From assembly GCA_021613535.1 (NCBI GenBank), contig CP075495.1:930001-994000 (forward strand): a DNA stretch of 64,000 bases. Direction: 5' to 3'. The stretch's first letter is position 1. Every line of letters begins with the position of its first letter. Position numbers and translations under genes: made by a program. A model generated the notes under the pieces. The model was not told the DNA's origin, did no database searches, and worked only from the letters and a program-made list of their open reading frames with translations. This document shows positions 1 to 10,645 of this stretch, piece after piece. This DNA comes from Adineta vaga (Eukaryota; Rotifera).

Positions 1-646
1 TTGATCTATGGTACACCACGTGCAGCAACTATTAAAGCAAAAACAGATTGTAAATTATGGGCGATTGATCGAAAAGTAAATTGAATGTCGAGTTTGATTA
101 ATTTTAATAAATTTCGAATTTTGTTTTTTGTAGACTTATCGACGTATTTTGATGGGTTCAACAATTAAAAAACGTAAAATGTATGAGGAATTTTTATCGA
201 AAGTTAAAATTCTTCAAGAACTTGATCAATGGGAACGTTTAACAGTTGCCGATGCTCTTGAAACTGTACAATTTAATGATGGTGATACAATTGTTGTTCA
301 AGGTGAAAAAGGAAATGATTTTTTTATCATTGCCGAAGGTAAAAATTCGAGATCTTACTAATTAAATATGAAAGAACACATTTTCTAAATAGGTACAGCT
401 ATCGTATATCAAAAACCATCGGATGATGAAGCAGCAATTGAAGTTTCAAAATTAGGCCCATCAGATTATTTCGGTGAAATAGCTTTATTATTTGATCGAC
501 CTCGTGCAGCTACAGTTAAAGCAAAAGGACTTTTGAAATGTGTTAAAATGGATCGTCATCGATTTGAACGTGTTCTTGGTCCCATTTCGGATATACTCAA
601 ACGAAATGTTGCACAATATAATTCTTTTATTAATTTAGCTGTTTAG
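1..646 (+). CDS. PRKAR1: cAMP-dependent protein kinase type I regulatory subunit, 3' end
   Basis: This is the C-terminal part of PKA-RI, the cAMP-binding subunit that holds the PKA catalytic subunit inactive in the cytosol. Exons as I read them are 1-75, 134-338 and 393-646, with introns of 58 and 54 bases. The sequence carries the end of cAMP domain A ([15 protein letters not shown]), the linker [17 protein letters not shown], and domain B with its phosphate-binding cassette [18 protein letters not shown]. The ending [12 protein letters not shown] matches the RI family rather than RII. The gene runs in from the left edge, so the docking domain and pseudosubstrate are outside. The frame is intact to a TAG at 644-646. 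Identity is very secure; RI-alpha versus RI-beta cannot be assigned in an invertebrate. Confidence 0.95.
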
Positions 647-1695
647 AGATTTCAGAAAACAAAACAATAACAATTCATATAATCATTATATTCCCTCTTT
701 TTGTCTATCGTTCGTTTGGTTTACTTACATATTGAATATTCAGGATTTTACACGTCCTTTTTATCTTCAAAAACAAATATGTTTGATGTAATATGATAAT
801 AATTATTTTATTTTTCTTTTCATAGTTGTTGTTGTTCATGTTGTTGTTGCTAATTTTGAATTTTTCCGAAAGAAAGAAATCTTTTATGTGTTGTCATGGA
901 AAAAGTTTTATCAAACAAGCAATACCCGTCAAATCTTATATAGTACATTTTCAAATTGATTGTACTATTGCATGACTGTTACACTCTTATATATCATGTA
1001 CTGATAGAAACAAATGTTCTCTGACTATTTTCAATTGATTTTATGTCATATGTGCAGACATCATTAATTAATAAAAGAACATGCTCATATCTTATTCCTT
1101 TTCTTCATTAATCTTCGAGCATGATCCTTGGTTAAAATATTGCTTCTATAGCAATTGTTAACGTTAACGGTTGTTACTTCTTGAGAAAAGTCGATAATTT
1201 CATGTCATGTCATCAATGTAAATTACTAAGTAATAACAAATATGGAAATATTGTCTTTTAACGGATGATTGGGTGTTGACAAAACTCATATGTATCAAGA
1301 AAACTGGAATTAATGAGAGACAATTTGCATTTAACTAATAGGACGACAGACATCTGCTTTGGGTTTTTTTTGTAAATTATCTCCGGATTAACATCTCATA
1401 TATTTAGAATATGATTATACTTTCAACTAAACTGTGTTGAACTAGTTTAGGATTATAAATTGAATTTTTGATCATTCGACCGAAAAAACTCGTTTAATGA
1501 ATAGAAACATCGTTGATTTATAAGATCTATCGTAGTGTAAATTGTATACCCAACAGCATCAACATTATTTACGTATTTATCCTATAATAACTTCATGTAA
1601 ATCAAATGGAAATAACAAAAATAGTTTTCATCAACAAATCTATTCAATCGTAAAATACCTTCGGAAAATGAACTAAATCGAAATTGTTTTTAAAA
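647..1695. other. intergenic, no gene seen
   Basis: AT-rich sequence downstream of the PKA gene. It contains a short GTT/GTTGTT-rich patch near 826-851 and no open frame with protein-like composition. It presumably holds the PKA 3' UTR and, at its right end, the 3' flank of the reverse-strand B-box gene. Confidence 0.6.
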
Positions 1696-3000
1696 TTAGA
1701 TTTTATGGAAGTTTATACTCTTTTGCGTTGCTATAACTAATATATTTTGAGTAAATAGATTGATGTACCATGATGCTGTACTATAAGGATAAATTGTTTT
1801 AAGTTTTCCATCATTTCGAATATGAAATAAACGTTGATTATCGAAATCGGCAACTAACCATTGATTATCAGGAAGAGAACAACAACGTAATGTATTATGA
1901 CATTCACCATGAATATCTAATTCTAATGACCAAAGATAATCAAATTTTCTAATTGATCGTAATTCGAAACGTTTTCGAAATGATTTCTTATTAAAAATAG
2001 TTAAAGCAATTGTTTCATTATTATAAATTATATCTTTGATAAATTCATCTCGTTTACATGTTAACGGAGATTTCCATTCTTTAACAAATTGAATTGAAGG
2101 TTGTAAACGAAATTCCATAATTGACGAACTATGTTCATAAGTTGACAAATATAATGATGTATTTGAACAAGTACATGACCACCAATTACGTCGAAATATT
2201 GTTTCAATAGGTTCAATAGACATAGTATTCGTATCGAGTAAGAAAACTTTATAATGTGCCATTATAATGAAACGATTTAATGTTGATGACCAACACATAT
2301 CCCAAATACGACCATAAGACCATGATACTTGTTTAACTGGTGTTAATTCTCGATTGATTAGATATAAATTTTGCATTCGATATATTAATAAATATTGTTC
2401 ATTACTTGCTAATGGTTTTGATAAGTTATTTGAACAATCAACTGTATAATATGGATGAGTAATTTCCGTTAAATTGAAATGTGTTGTATTAATTTCTTCA
2501 ATAGTAATCATATTCTTATCAAGAGTTAATGGTTGAATATCAATATGAAGAATCATTTGTTCTAATTTATTCATTTCTTCTTCAAGACTTTCAACATCTA
2601 ATATTAATAGATTGATACTTGTCTTTGTAATATCTTCTTCTTGTAATAGATCAGTTACTTTTGTTTGCAATTGATTTATTCTTTCTTGACGTCGATCAAT
2701 ATTTTCATGAAAACGTCGTTTAATTTCTTGACATCTTTTCTCATATAAACGATCAATAGTTTTATAACAATTATCACGCCATTTATCAAGTTTTTCATAA
2801 CAGTTTTCAATAAGTTCTTCATTATTTAAATCTTCAAGACGATCATCAAAATCTTTAACTTTATTATTTAAAGATTTTAATAATGGATTATATGAATGAT
2901 CATGATCATCAAAATGTTCACGACATAAACTTGCATGACAAACATAACATAAAGCACGTGAAACAGATCGACAGTTTGTTATAGCACATAAAGTAGACAT
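1696..3000 (-). CDS. B-box zinc finger / coiled-coil protein, TRIM-like
   Basis: Intact single-exon gene of 434 residues. A B-box-like zinc cluster sits at the N-terminus (C5, C10, C18, C21, C26, H29 and following His). It is followed by a long charged coiled coil at about residues 40-150, rich in Glu, Lys, Arg and Leu with heptad-like spacing. The C-terminal half, about 200-434, has repeated beta-strand-like segments with Trp and Asp, suggesting a divergent beta-propeller; no clean NHL signature is visible. There is no RING upstream of the B-box, so ubiquitin-ligase activity cannot be inferred. Proteins of this layout form a large family in bdelloids. The chosen start is the ATG at 3000, directly before the zinc cluster. 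Function unknown; likely a cytosolic adaptor. Confidence 0.8.
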   Translation of the reverse strand: MSTLCAITNCRSVSRALCYVCHASLCREHFDDHDHSYNPLLKSLNNKVKDFDDRLEDLNNEELIENCYEKLDKWRDNCYKTIDRLYEKRCQEIKRRFHENIDRRQERINQLQTKVTDLLQEEDITKTSINLLILDVESLEEEMNKLEQMILHIDIQPLTLDKNMITIEEINTTHFNLTEITHPYYTVDCSNNLSKPLASNEQYLLIYRMQNLYLINRELTPVKQVSWSYGRIWDMCWSSTLNRFIIMAHYKVFLLDTNTMSIEPIETIFRRNWWSCTCSNTSLYLSTYEHSSSIMEFRLQPSIQFVKEWKSPLTCKRDEFIKDIIYNNETIALTIFNKKSFRKRFELRSIRKFDYLWSLELDIHGECHNTLRCCSLPDNQWLVADFDNQRLFHIRNDGKLKTIYPYSTASWYINLFTQNILVIATQKSINFHKI

Positions 3001-3811
3001 TAGCTTCGTTACGTTTTTATTTTACTAACAGTTACTTGAAAAAAAAAGGTGTAAGAAAATGAAGAATGAAATCTATTCTTCGATAAATAAATCAATTGTT
3101 TAACAAAAAAAAGGTTTTTTTTTCTTCTTTTCATACACTTTTTTTCGATCAGAAGAAATGAACTTTCGAAAAAAACTGCTCCCTCTTCAACATGGAATTC
3201 ATTGACATAACATAAAGAAAACGATATAAATGGTTCTTAAAATAACAAGTAATACGCTCGTTCAAGCATAAACTCTATAAAAAAAAAAGGTATCTTGCCA
3301 ACCTCTTCCTATATGCTCTCTATGTGATGCGCTGACTCGAAAGATAGGTACATTTTGTTTGATTATTTCTTTAGGAAATCTTTTTATTTTATACCAGGTT
3401 TAGAACGTACAAAGCGCGAAAGTCTGATCATTTGTAGATTTCTCAAAAACGGGCCAAAACCACAATATTTTCGAAAAAACTTTTCTATGGTGAAAGACCA
3501 AATGAAGAGTAGAACAAAACAAACTCAACTGTTCTCACTGATTAAAGTTAGAAATGAAAATAAATCCACAATAACAATAAGTTTAGGTGATTTCATTACA
3601 GATTAATTTTATTCAACGATAAGAATTTAAATCTAACATTCGAATAGCAAACAGTTCATTTTCAATTGAGAAATTGAAATAAATCAATTCTGCCATAATT
3701 TTGTGTTGAAAAAAAAAGTTTTACTAAAACAACATCAATAACATTAATATATTTAAATGTTCAAGACAAAAGCACCAGTTAATAATTCACAGTCAAAAAC
3801 TATCAAAAAGA
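3001..3811. other. intergenic between two reverse-strand genes
   Basis: Contains the upstream region of the B-box gene, A/T runs near 3040-3130, and a plus-strand open frame at 3355-3606 that begins with TTG and has no recognisable domain. I see no gene here. Confidence 0.55.
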
Positions 3812-4911
3812 TCACAATGTTTTTTGTAATTGTTTTTCTAATTCTACTCTATATCTCTGCTCAATCGTTGGTCGACTAATACGAAACCATAAATTAACAG
3901 CAAGTAATTGTAAGATAAGAACCGAAAATGTATATAAAATATCTTTGAACCAATTATATTCTATTGTATTCGATGTGATAGAACGTATATCTTCAAAAAC
4001 TGCATTTGCTTGACAATAAGCCATAAGAAAAATAGTTAGATGAAAAGCGTGATGTGATTGACCGAAAAGATCAAATAAACCAGGACAAAAACGTTCAGGA
4101 ATTCTTCCAACGAAAATAAGACCACTCAAAATAAATGAAATAAACTGAAGAAAATGCCAATAAAGAGCTTTTTGTTCGGATTCAAGTAGTTCTTTGTTGC
4201 CATAATCAAATAAAATAGATGTCAATATCAAGTTCTTTAAAACTGGCCAAATTTGATAAGAATAAACAACTAAAACACCCGAACATTGGAGAAATTTATG
4301 AGAATATGGATACGGTCGACGATAAAATGTTTTACAAAAACAAGCTATTGATAATGAATACAAAGACAATAGACTTAATACTAAATAATATCTATCATTA
4401 TTGAACTAAAAAAAGGAGAAACACAAACATTTCTAGACAAAAAAAACATAATAATTTTTTCTCTCACGTTCACATTCGTTTGATTGTCGATTGATTTAAA
4501 CTTTTCTTCGTGTGAAAATCTTCGAAGAACAATACCCGATGTAAAACCGTAAAAATTAATGCCAAAATAATCGAGATAAAACGAACGTATATGATCGGCT
4601 ATTGTTCGCGAATGTAATAAATGTGCTTGTGCTGAACATAATAACATAATAGAAGCACCGATACAATTATAAATGATATAAAAATAGATTACTGATGAAT
4701 ACGATTCATTTGATAAATATATAATATGTTGATAGATTTGTCGGATAAGAATCAATGTACCAAGTAAATGTATCCATACTGAACATGTTTCATTATGAAG
4801 AGAAAAAAGTGAACGGTAGTAATATGAATAAGGTTGATTTGGCAATCGGAAACCAGAATGAATAAATGGTTCAACATAAATGTCAAGAACGTCAATAGCA
4901 CGTAAAGACAT
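3812..4911 (-). CDS. PAQR-family (progestin/adipoQ receptor) membrane protein
   Basis: Two exons on the reverse strand, 4911-4468 and 4405-3812, joined in phase 0 across a 62-base intron (GTGAG..TTTAG), giving about 345 residues. PAQR hallmarks are present: HNET at residues 39-42, the S-x-x-x-H region with H97, the D114 region (FYLDYFGINFYG), PERFCPG near 251-257, and the terminal S-H-H-x-x-x-H motif with H266 and H270. These His residues plus the Asp correspond to the zinc site of the family. Several hydrophobic helices are evident. Family members are 7TM proteins, either receptors for progestins/adiponectin-like ligands or ceramidase-like enzymes; the ligand here cannot be told. Frame intact and complete. 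Confidence 0.88.
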
Positions 4912-7900
4912 TTTGATTTTCTATTAACATAAAAGAAAACGTAAAAAATATATAGTTAAATATAGAAAAATGCAATACTGATTCAGATGAAAAGGATCTC
5001 TTATTTTTTGTATTAACATCTTCAATCGTAAATGAATACGCACTACATTTACTGATAGATCGATCGATTGAATGTGTCGCATCAATAGAAATAACAACAA
5101 ACAGACACAAGGGAGAAGACGAAGATACAGAAGACAGTAAAAGAAAGGAAGGAAGAGAGAGAGAGAGAGAAAGAAAGATGAAGAAGATGATGAGACAGAA
5201 AAATGCCGCTAGCACATCTTTCTCAACAACGGAAATAGTTTGCATACATTCACCAGATCAACAAATAGAATATACATGCAACATCAGCTAATCAGTAATA
5301 TAACTATGATCCATCTATGCCATTTATTTTACGAATGTTTATATAATATCTTTCTCGCCTTCATTGACATTCTTTAGATTGTAAATCTATGTATATAAAG
5401 ATTGATGTCTATTCGATAAAAAAGGAAAAGGTCAATGCAAAGATTTGACTAGTACATGATTTTCTGACAAAAATAAGATCGTTTGTTTTTTTCTTCTATC
5501 TCTTAATAATAAAATACATCGATTGAACACGCATTCAAAGGAAAAAAATATAGTTTTAGGATGTAGCTGTCATAATTCTTTGTTTGACAATAATAACAAT
5601 ATTTAGATCTTTCTCGTCTTTTGTTTGACAGTAACAATGACTTCTATATATTCTGAAGAAAAAAAGAACTGAAAGGATAAAATAAAAAATAGCAATGACT
5701 CGTGTATTGATGCATTTCATAGAAGTTCTTTAAGCGATATAAATATTAATAAATTGAAAAGGTTAAAAAAAAGAAGCTATATGAGTAATCATATAATTTC
5801 AATTAATTACTCTCAATTCTTCTTTATTCATTCATTGATTATACTTACGAAGAACTCTTATGATTTTGTTGTTATTTATGGAATAGATTGTTATATCAAT
5901 TGTTGATTCTATTTTGAAATAACACACTCGATTAACCTTTTCGAGAAATTGAAAAATACACTGCCTATCGTTGTTTGTTGAATGGTTTGAGAATAAGAAA
6001 GAAAAAAAAAGTAATCAGAGAGAGCATGCAAATATAAAATAGAGGAAAGAGTAAAATAATATACGACATAATGACATATTCAATTTATTTCAAAGAAATA
6101 AATTATTCTTTTTTATTCGTTCAACTATCTTTTAGAAAAAGAAGGAAAAGATTTTTTGTTAATTAAACTTATTCATATATATAGTTTACATACAGATATA
6201 ACATCTCATTTCTTTTCTTTTCTTTTCTTTTCTTTAATGAGAAGAAAGAACTAGATGTAGTGATACTCGTTCGTTCATCATATACACTATAAAGAAGAGA
6301 ATGAGAACAGAAAAGAAAAGAAAAATGAACAACAATCAATCTCTATTAGATTTAAAATGCACATTAAAGAAAAGATTGTATCGTTTCACACATATCTAAT
6401 GTTGTTAAAAAAAATAATTATACTAAGTTTTCTTTTCAATTATATATTACTATTGATTCTAAAAAAAGAATAATTAATTCATCAGAAGTCATTGTGATAA
6501 ATTAATTGAAGCATATCTCGTCTAATTGGTTTATATTATTAAATGTACTCAAATCTCTATTAGAGATGAAGATGAGAAGTAACAACAATGCAGAAGATTT
6601 ATAGTAATAACTAATATTTGTTTTTGTCATATATATTATATTAGTTAATTCCAATTGTCTTAAATCACAAATATTTAAATATAATCCAAATAATTGAACT
6701 TCCATTCCGTGTATTCAAGATGAAAAAAAGTGTTTTAATCATTTATGAATTCAACATCAAATGTTGTTGTTAAGAATTTCAAATACTAGTCGCAATTTAT
6801 GCTCATTTGTTTATTTAATAAAATCTTTTATTAGTTGACGGTCGTGCCTCGCTCGTCTTTTTGAATTCTTTTAATTAGATAGAATAAGAAATTTCTTGTT
6901 CATCTAGCAAGATTCTTGGTCTTAATTATCATCATTAGTATATATCAAATGTAATTGTACTTATTAATTATTTTAATATAGAATTTTGCTAGAATTTCAC
7001 ATATTGAGAAAAATCAAGTGGAATAATAGAAAAATATAAAAATAAGTAAACGCTTTCAAAATGATCAATAAAAATAGTCTATACAATTTTGTTTGCCTTT
7101 TGAATCAATCGAGATAAATCTTGAGAAAAAAAAATTTATATTTCAAGTCTCAGTTTACTTAAGGATCTAACGATTTGTATAGAAACGAGCGATAAAAGAT
7201 ATAGACGTTGCAGGCAAGACCGTCGCTTAATGTTGCTTCAAGTCTTTCTTACAATAATGGTATTTTCAAACTATCACCAAACTTTTTATTTATACAATTT
7301 TTGAAAAACTAACATCATATTCGAATTTCTCGACCTCGATTACATTCTCGTCAAGGTTCATAGAAAATAATTCTTTATATTTTCACCTTACTATTGAATT
7401 AATCATCAAAATAATTACAGGCAAACAATTTTTATATGCAAGAATCTTCTTATTACGAATCATTTTAGCTGCTAATAGATATAAATCATATGATTTTAAT
7501 TCATCCCTCACGTCAATACAATATACCAATGGAAGTCATTTAAACGTAGAATAGACTGTTCAACAATTATTATTACATGAGATAAACCTAAAATATATGG
7601 TCTGTTCGTGCAGATTGATATGAATAAAACGTTCTAATCAACTACAACTTTTCTGAAACTAGTGCACATTGTACTTTCACACCAAAGCTGAACATTTATA
7701 ATCGTTTCCTAAATAAATCCTTCCTCCTTTCCTTCCCGGTCGGGATATCAATGTGATGATCATAACAACGTTTAAGAACTATCGAATATTCCTAAATCGT
7801 AGTGCAATAGAAATAATACGATGTATATAGATATATCAAATAAGGTCTACTGTGGCTATATATCATATTATTTCTCTAGGAAAGTCCGTTGACATTTTTC

Positions 7901-8077
7901 AGTAGATATAAAAATCTTACTGATTATCTATACTGAATTTAAAAAAAGAGTTCTATTATATTTATAAAACGTGTCTTTGATATATCATAATGTATTTATT
8001 TGATGACGCGATGAAATATGAAGCGTTGCTGACTTTTTTATTTGCCTAGAATTTTCTATAATAGACAATATTCAGTT
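4912..8077. other. long AT-rich intergenic stretch
   Basis: About 3.2 kb without a convincing gene. It contains a GA-rich stretch (about 5140-5180), a TTTTC pentanucleotide run (about 6211-6235) and A/T runs. Short open frames here are low complexity or lack an ATG. A pyrimidine-rich tract ending in TTTGCCTAG just before 8050 could be a splice acceptor for an unseen 5' exon of the dispanin-like gene. Confidence 0.6.
6211..6235. repeat. (TTTTC)n microsatellite
   Basis: Five tandem copies of a TTTTC-type pentamer. The same unit recurs at about 18601-18622 and 47149-47173, the last directly upstream of the dipeptidase start codon. Confidence 0.8.
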
Positions 8078-8596
8078 ATGTGCGTATTCTTGTCATTCTA
8101 TAATTTTTATCTTGTAATGCAATCGATTTCATCTGATATTATTGATCAAACCCAACGATCAAATGAAGAGATCTTAACAAATCAACCATTACCTAATTCA
8201 ATTACAATTGCTACACAATCTATTCAAAATTCTTATCAATATCCAATGACATGTGCATCTACTTCGGAAGATAGCAATATTATGTCTGTAGCAGTTGTTC
8301 GTAATCCTCAGGATAATTACTATGCATATACAGGAAATATACTTGATATCTATGACTATAGAATATGGTCCATTTTCAATATGTTTTTTTGTTCTCCTGG
8401 AATTGGTCTTTATGCCGTTTTTATGTCTTTTGAAACGCGTAGAAAAAAACGTTGTGGTGATCATTTTGGTGCCCGAAATATTTCGAACATAACTGCTATA
8501 TTAAATATTGTCAGTACTCTTTCTGGTATATTGTTTTATGTTATTGGTGGTTTAAGATTATCTGGATATTTAATTATATATAGGCCTGCTCTATAA
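8078..8596 (+). CDS. CD225/dispanin-domain membrane protein
   Basis: About 172 residues if started at the ATG at 8078; an ATG at 8117 (159 residues) is as likely. An acceptor-like tract ends at 8049, so a 5' exon may be missing from this model. The C-terminal half carries the dispanin signature: W-SIFNMFFC, a re-entrant hydrophobic segment, a basic FETRRKKRCGDHFGAR loop (aligning with the S-x-K-x-R-x-G-D-x-x-GA core), then a second hydrophobic segment. The N-terminal half is polar, rich in Ser, Thr and Gln, and presumably cytosolic. The family includes IFITM and SynDIG/PRRT proteins that sit in endosomal or plasma membranes. Which branch this belongs to cannot be decided here. Confidence 0.72.
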   Translation: MCVFLSFYNFYLVMQSISSDIIDQTQRSNEEILTNQPLPNSITIATQSIQNSYQYPMTCASTSEDSNIMSVAVVRNPQDNYYAYTGNILDIYDYRIWSIFNMFFCSPGIGLYAVFMSFETRRKKRCGDHFGARNISNITAILNIVSTLSGILFYVIGGLRLSGYLIIYRPAL

Positions 8597-9637
8597 TGAC
8601 AAAAACAAAATAAACATAAAACGGAATTAATCAGAAAGTACTTTACCGTTTTTTTTCTTCTTCAGATGAATGCGTTCATTTTTAAAATCTAATCTTGATT
8701 TTTGTCACATACTATCTGAAATAAATATTGGTAATATACATGTTTTTTCTTGAATACAACATTATGTTGAAAATGAAAACAAAAAGATCACTAGTATGAT
8801 TCATTTTTTGACATATTAATCGAAGCAGAGAAATATTATATCTGACATTTAAATGTAGACAGAAGATTGATAAAAACATAAGAGATTTTAATCAAATGAT
8901 GGATAAAAATATGACTGAACAAAACAATCGGAAGTTCTGTTCTGTTAAGCAAACACATTTTAGAAAATAACAAGAGCAAAGATCAATCAATACTAAGTGC
9001 AAATATAGAAAGAATGATGTTTACATGTAACTATAATACACTCAGAAAAAAAAAACTAGATGAGATATGAATACTTAAATAGTCAAACAAATATTTTTTC
9101 TTATAGAAAAAAAAAGATTGAATTTTTAATTTTTTAGAAAAAAAGAGTAAAATAGATTATTTTCACTTATTTCTTTTTGTAAGTAATTTCATTTTCAAAG
9201 AAGTCCATAAGATTACATTGTAAAAAGAAAACATCGCCTTCACGTCTTTCTTCGGAAAAATATGTAACAACTATTTTCTTTGTGAATAGTTTATTTCATT
9301 AGTATAAAAGTTATTTCCGTGAAAGGTTTTTTCTCCAACGACTAAATTTAAAGTAAAATGATTGGATTAGTACACCGGAAAGTCCTCTGCAATATGTTTT
9401 TATTAATTAATATTAAAAGAAAAACATGATAACATTAAACATCGTAGAAGAAGGAACATTCTTTGTCTCTTTTTATCATCATTAATACGAAGTATTTAGA
9501 CAAATAACTATGTCGATTAGGTTTGTTAGTTAAATGAGAATCATTTTTTTTTATTTTATTTATCCTGAAAAAATGTCAGATATAAATATGAAATATTTTT
9601 TCATTTAATTCCAGGTTTATTTTACTATACGTAAAGA
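8597..9637. other. intergenic, no gene seen
   Basis: AT-rich with several A runs. A splice-acceptor-like TTCCAG at about 9609-9614, just before the GPCR start, may end a 5' UTR intron. Confidence 0.55.
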
Positions 9638-10645
9638 ATGGGTCAAGTTGATACTATATCTCATCATTTAATGATATTTATTGGCATTACAATGTATATA
9701 TTTGGTTCAATTGGAAATATTTTAAATATTTGTGTTTTTACAATATGGTCTCGTTCAAAGAAAACTTCGAATAAATATTCTCATTCACGTCGAACATGTA
9801 ATAGTTCATTATATTTACTTGTTTCTTCAATTGCAAATTTATTAGTTATTCTTTATCCATTATTTACACGAATTATGCTTGATGGTTATAAATATCATAT
9901 TACAAAAGATATGATATTTATTCGATGTAAATTACGTTATTATATATTACATACATGTGATTTAATATCATTAATTTGTATTTGTTTAGCTACTTTTGAT
10001 CGATATTTAATAACTTCTCGAGAAGTTCGTCTTAGAAAATTAAGTACAACAACAGGACGAACAAAATTAATTATTTTATTTATTATTCTTCTATTTGGAT
10101 TACATAATATACCAATTCTTATATATTATACTGTTTCACAAACTGGATCTTGTATAATTCGATCAAAGAATTATTTATATTATTATTTATATACATTTCA
10201 AATACTTCTACATGGATTAATACCTATTACATTTCTATCAATATTTAGTATATTAACTTTAAAACAATTAAGAGTAATTAGTAAAAGAAAAATTCGTTAT
10301 AGAACTACAAATAGTGATAAACAATTATCTCGTATGCTTTTATTAATGTCTTTAGCTATTATATTATCATCAATTCCATATTGTATTGAACAATCTTATA
10401 TAGTTCTATTTAAAGAAAATAATCGTCGACAAACATCATATTTTTATCTTTATCATGTTACTTGTTCTTTATTATTTTATATAAATCCAGTAACTAGTTT
10501 TTATATATATTATATTTCGACACGAAATTTTCGTTCACAAATTCACAAGATTTTCCGTTGTCAAAGAGATAATTCGTATGTTATTATTTATAAAGTTAAA
10601 CCAAGAACAACTTCAAAAGATTCTCTTCATCAAAAAGTATTTTGA
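9638..10645 (+). CDS. class A (rhodopsin-like) G-protein-coupled receptor
   Basis: Intact single-exon gene, 335 residues, seven hydrophobic helices. TM1 has GNILNICVF, TM2 SSLYLLVSSIAN, and TM3 ends in ATFDRYL (the DRY position). There is a Cys in extracellular loop 1 (IRCK) and one in loop 2 (GSCII) able to form the usual disulfide. TM7 ends INPVTSFYIYY in place of NPxxY. The protein lacks a signal peptide and ends in a basic tail. It is clearly paralogous to the two reverse-strand receptors at 34836-35807 and 36476-37369 (shared YILHT, ISLICICLA, FDRYLITS). Peptide-receptor-like; ligand unknown. The start ATG at 9638 follows an in-frame stop in the leader. Confidence 0.88.
   Translation: MGQVDTISHHLMIFIGITMYIFGSIGNILNICVFTIWSRSKKTSNKYSHSRRTCNSSLYLLVSSIANLLVILYPLFTRIMLDGYKYHITKDMIFIRCKLRYYILHTCDLISLICICLATFDRYLITSREVRLRKLSTTTGRTKLIILFIILLFGLHNIPILIYYTVSQTGSCIIRSKNYLYYYLYTFQILLHGLIPITFLSIFSILTLKQLRVISKRKIRYRTTNSDKQLSRMLLLMSLAIILSSIPYCIEQSYIVLFKENNRRQTSYFYLYHVTCSLLFYINPVTSFYIYYISTRNFRSQIHKIFRCQRDNSYVIIYKVKPRTTSKDSLHQKVF

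Noticed and set aside
3355-3606. 83-codon plus-strand open frame
   Set aside because: Begins with TTG, low-complexity Lys/Phe-rich, no domain and no splice context.
4892-5245. 117-codon reverse open frame overlapping the PAQR start
   Set aside because: Ser/Leu low complexity created by a GA/CT-rich tract; not protein-like.
6211-6235. Regular repeats as a CRISPR-like array
   Set aside because: Plain pentanucleotide microsatellite without spacers; CRISPR arrays are not expected in this eukaryotic setting.
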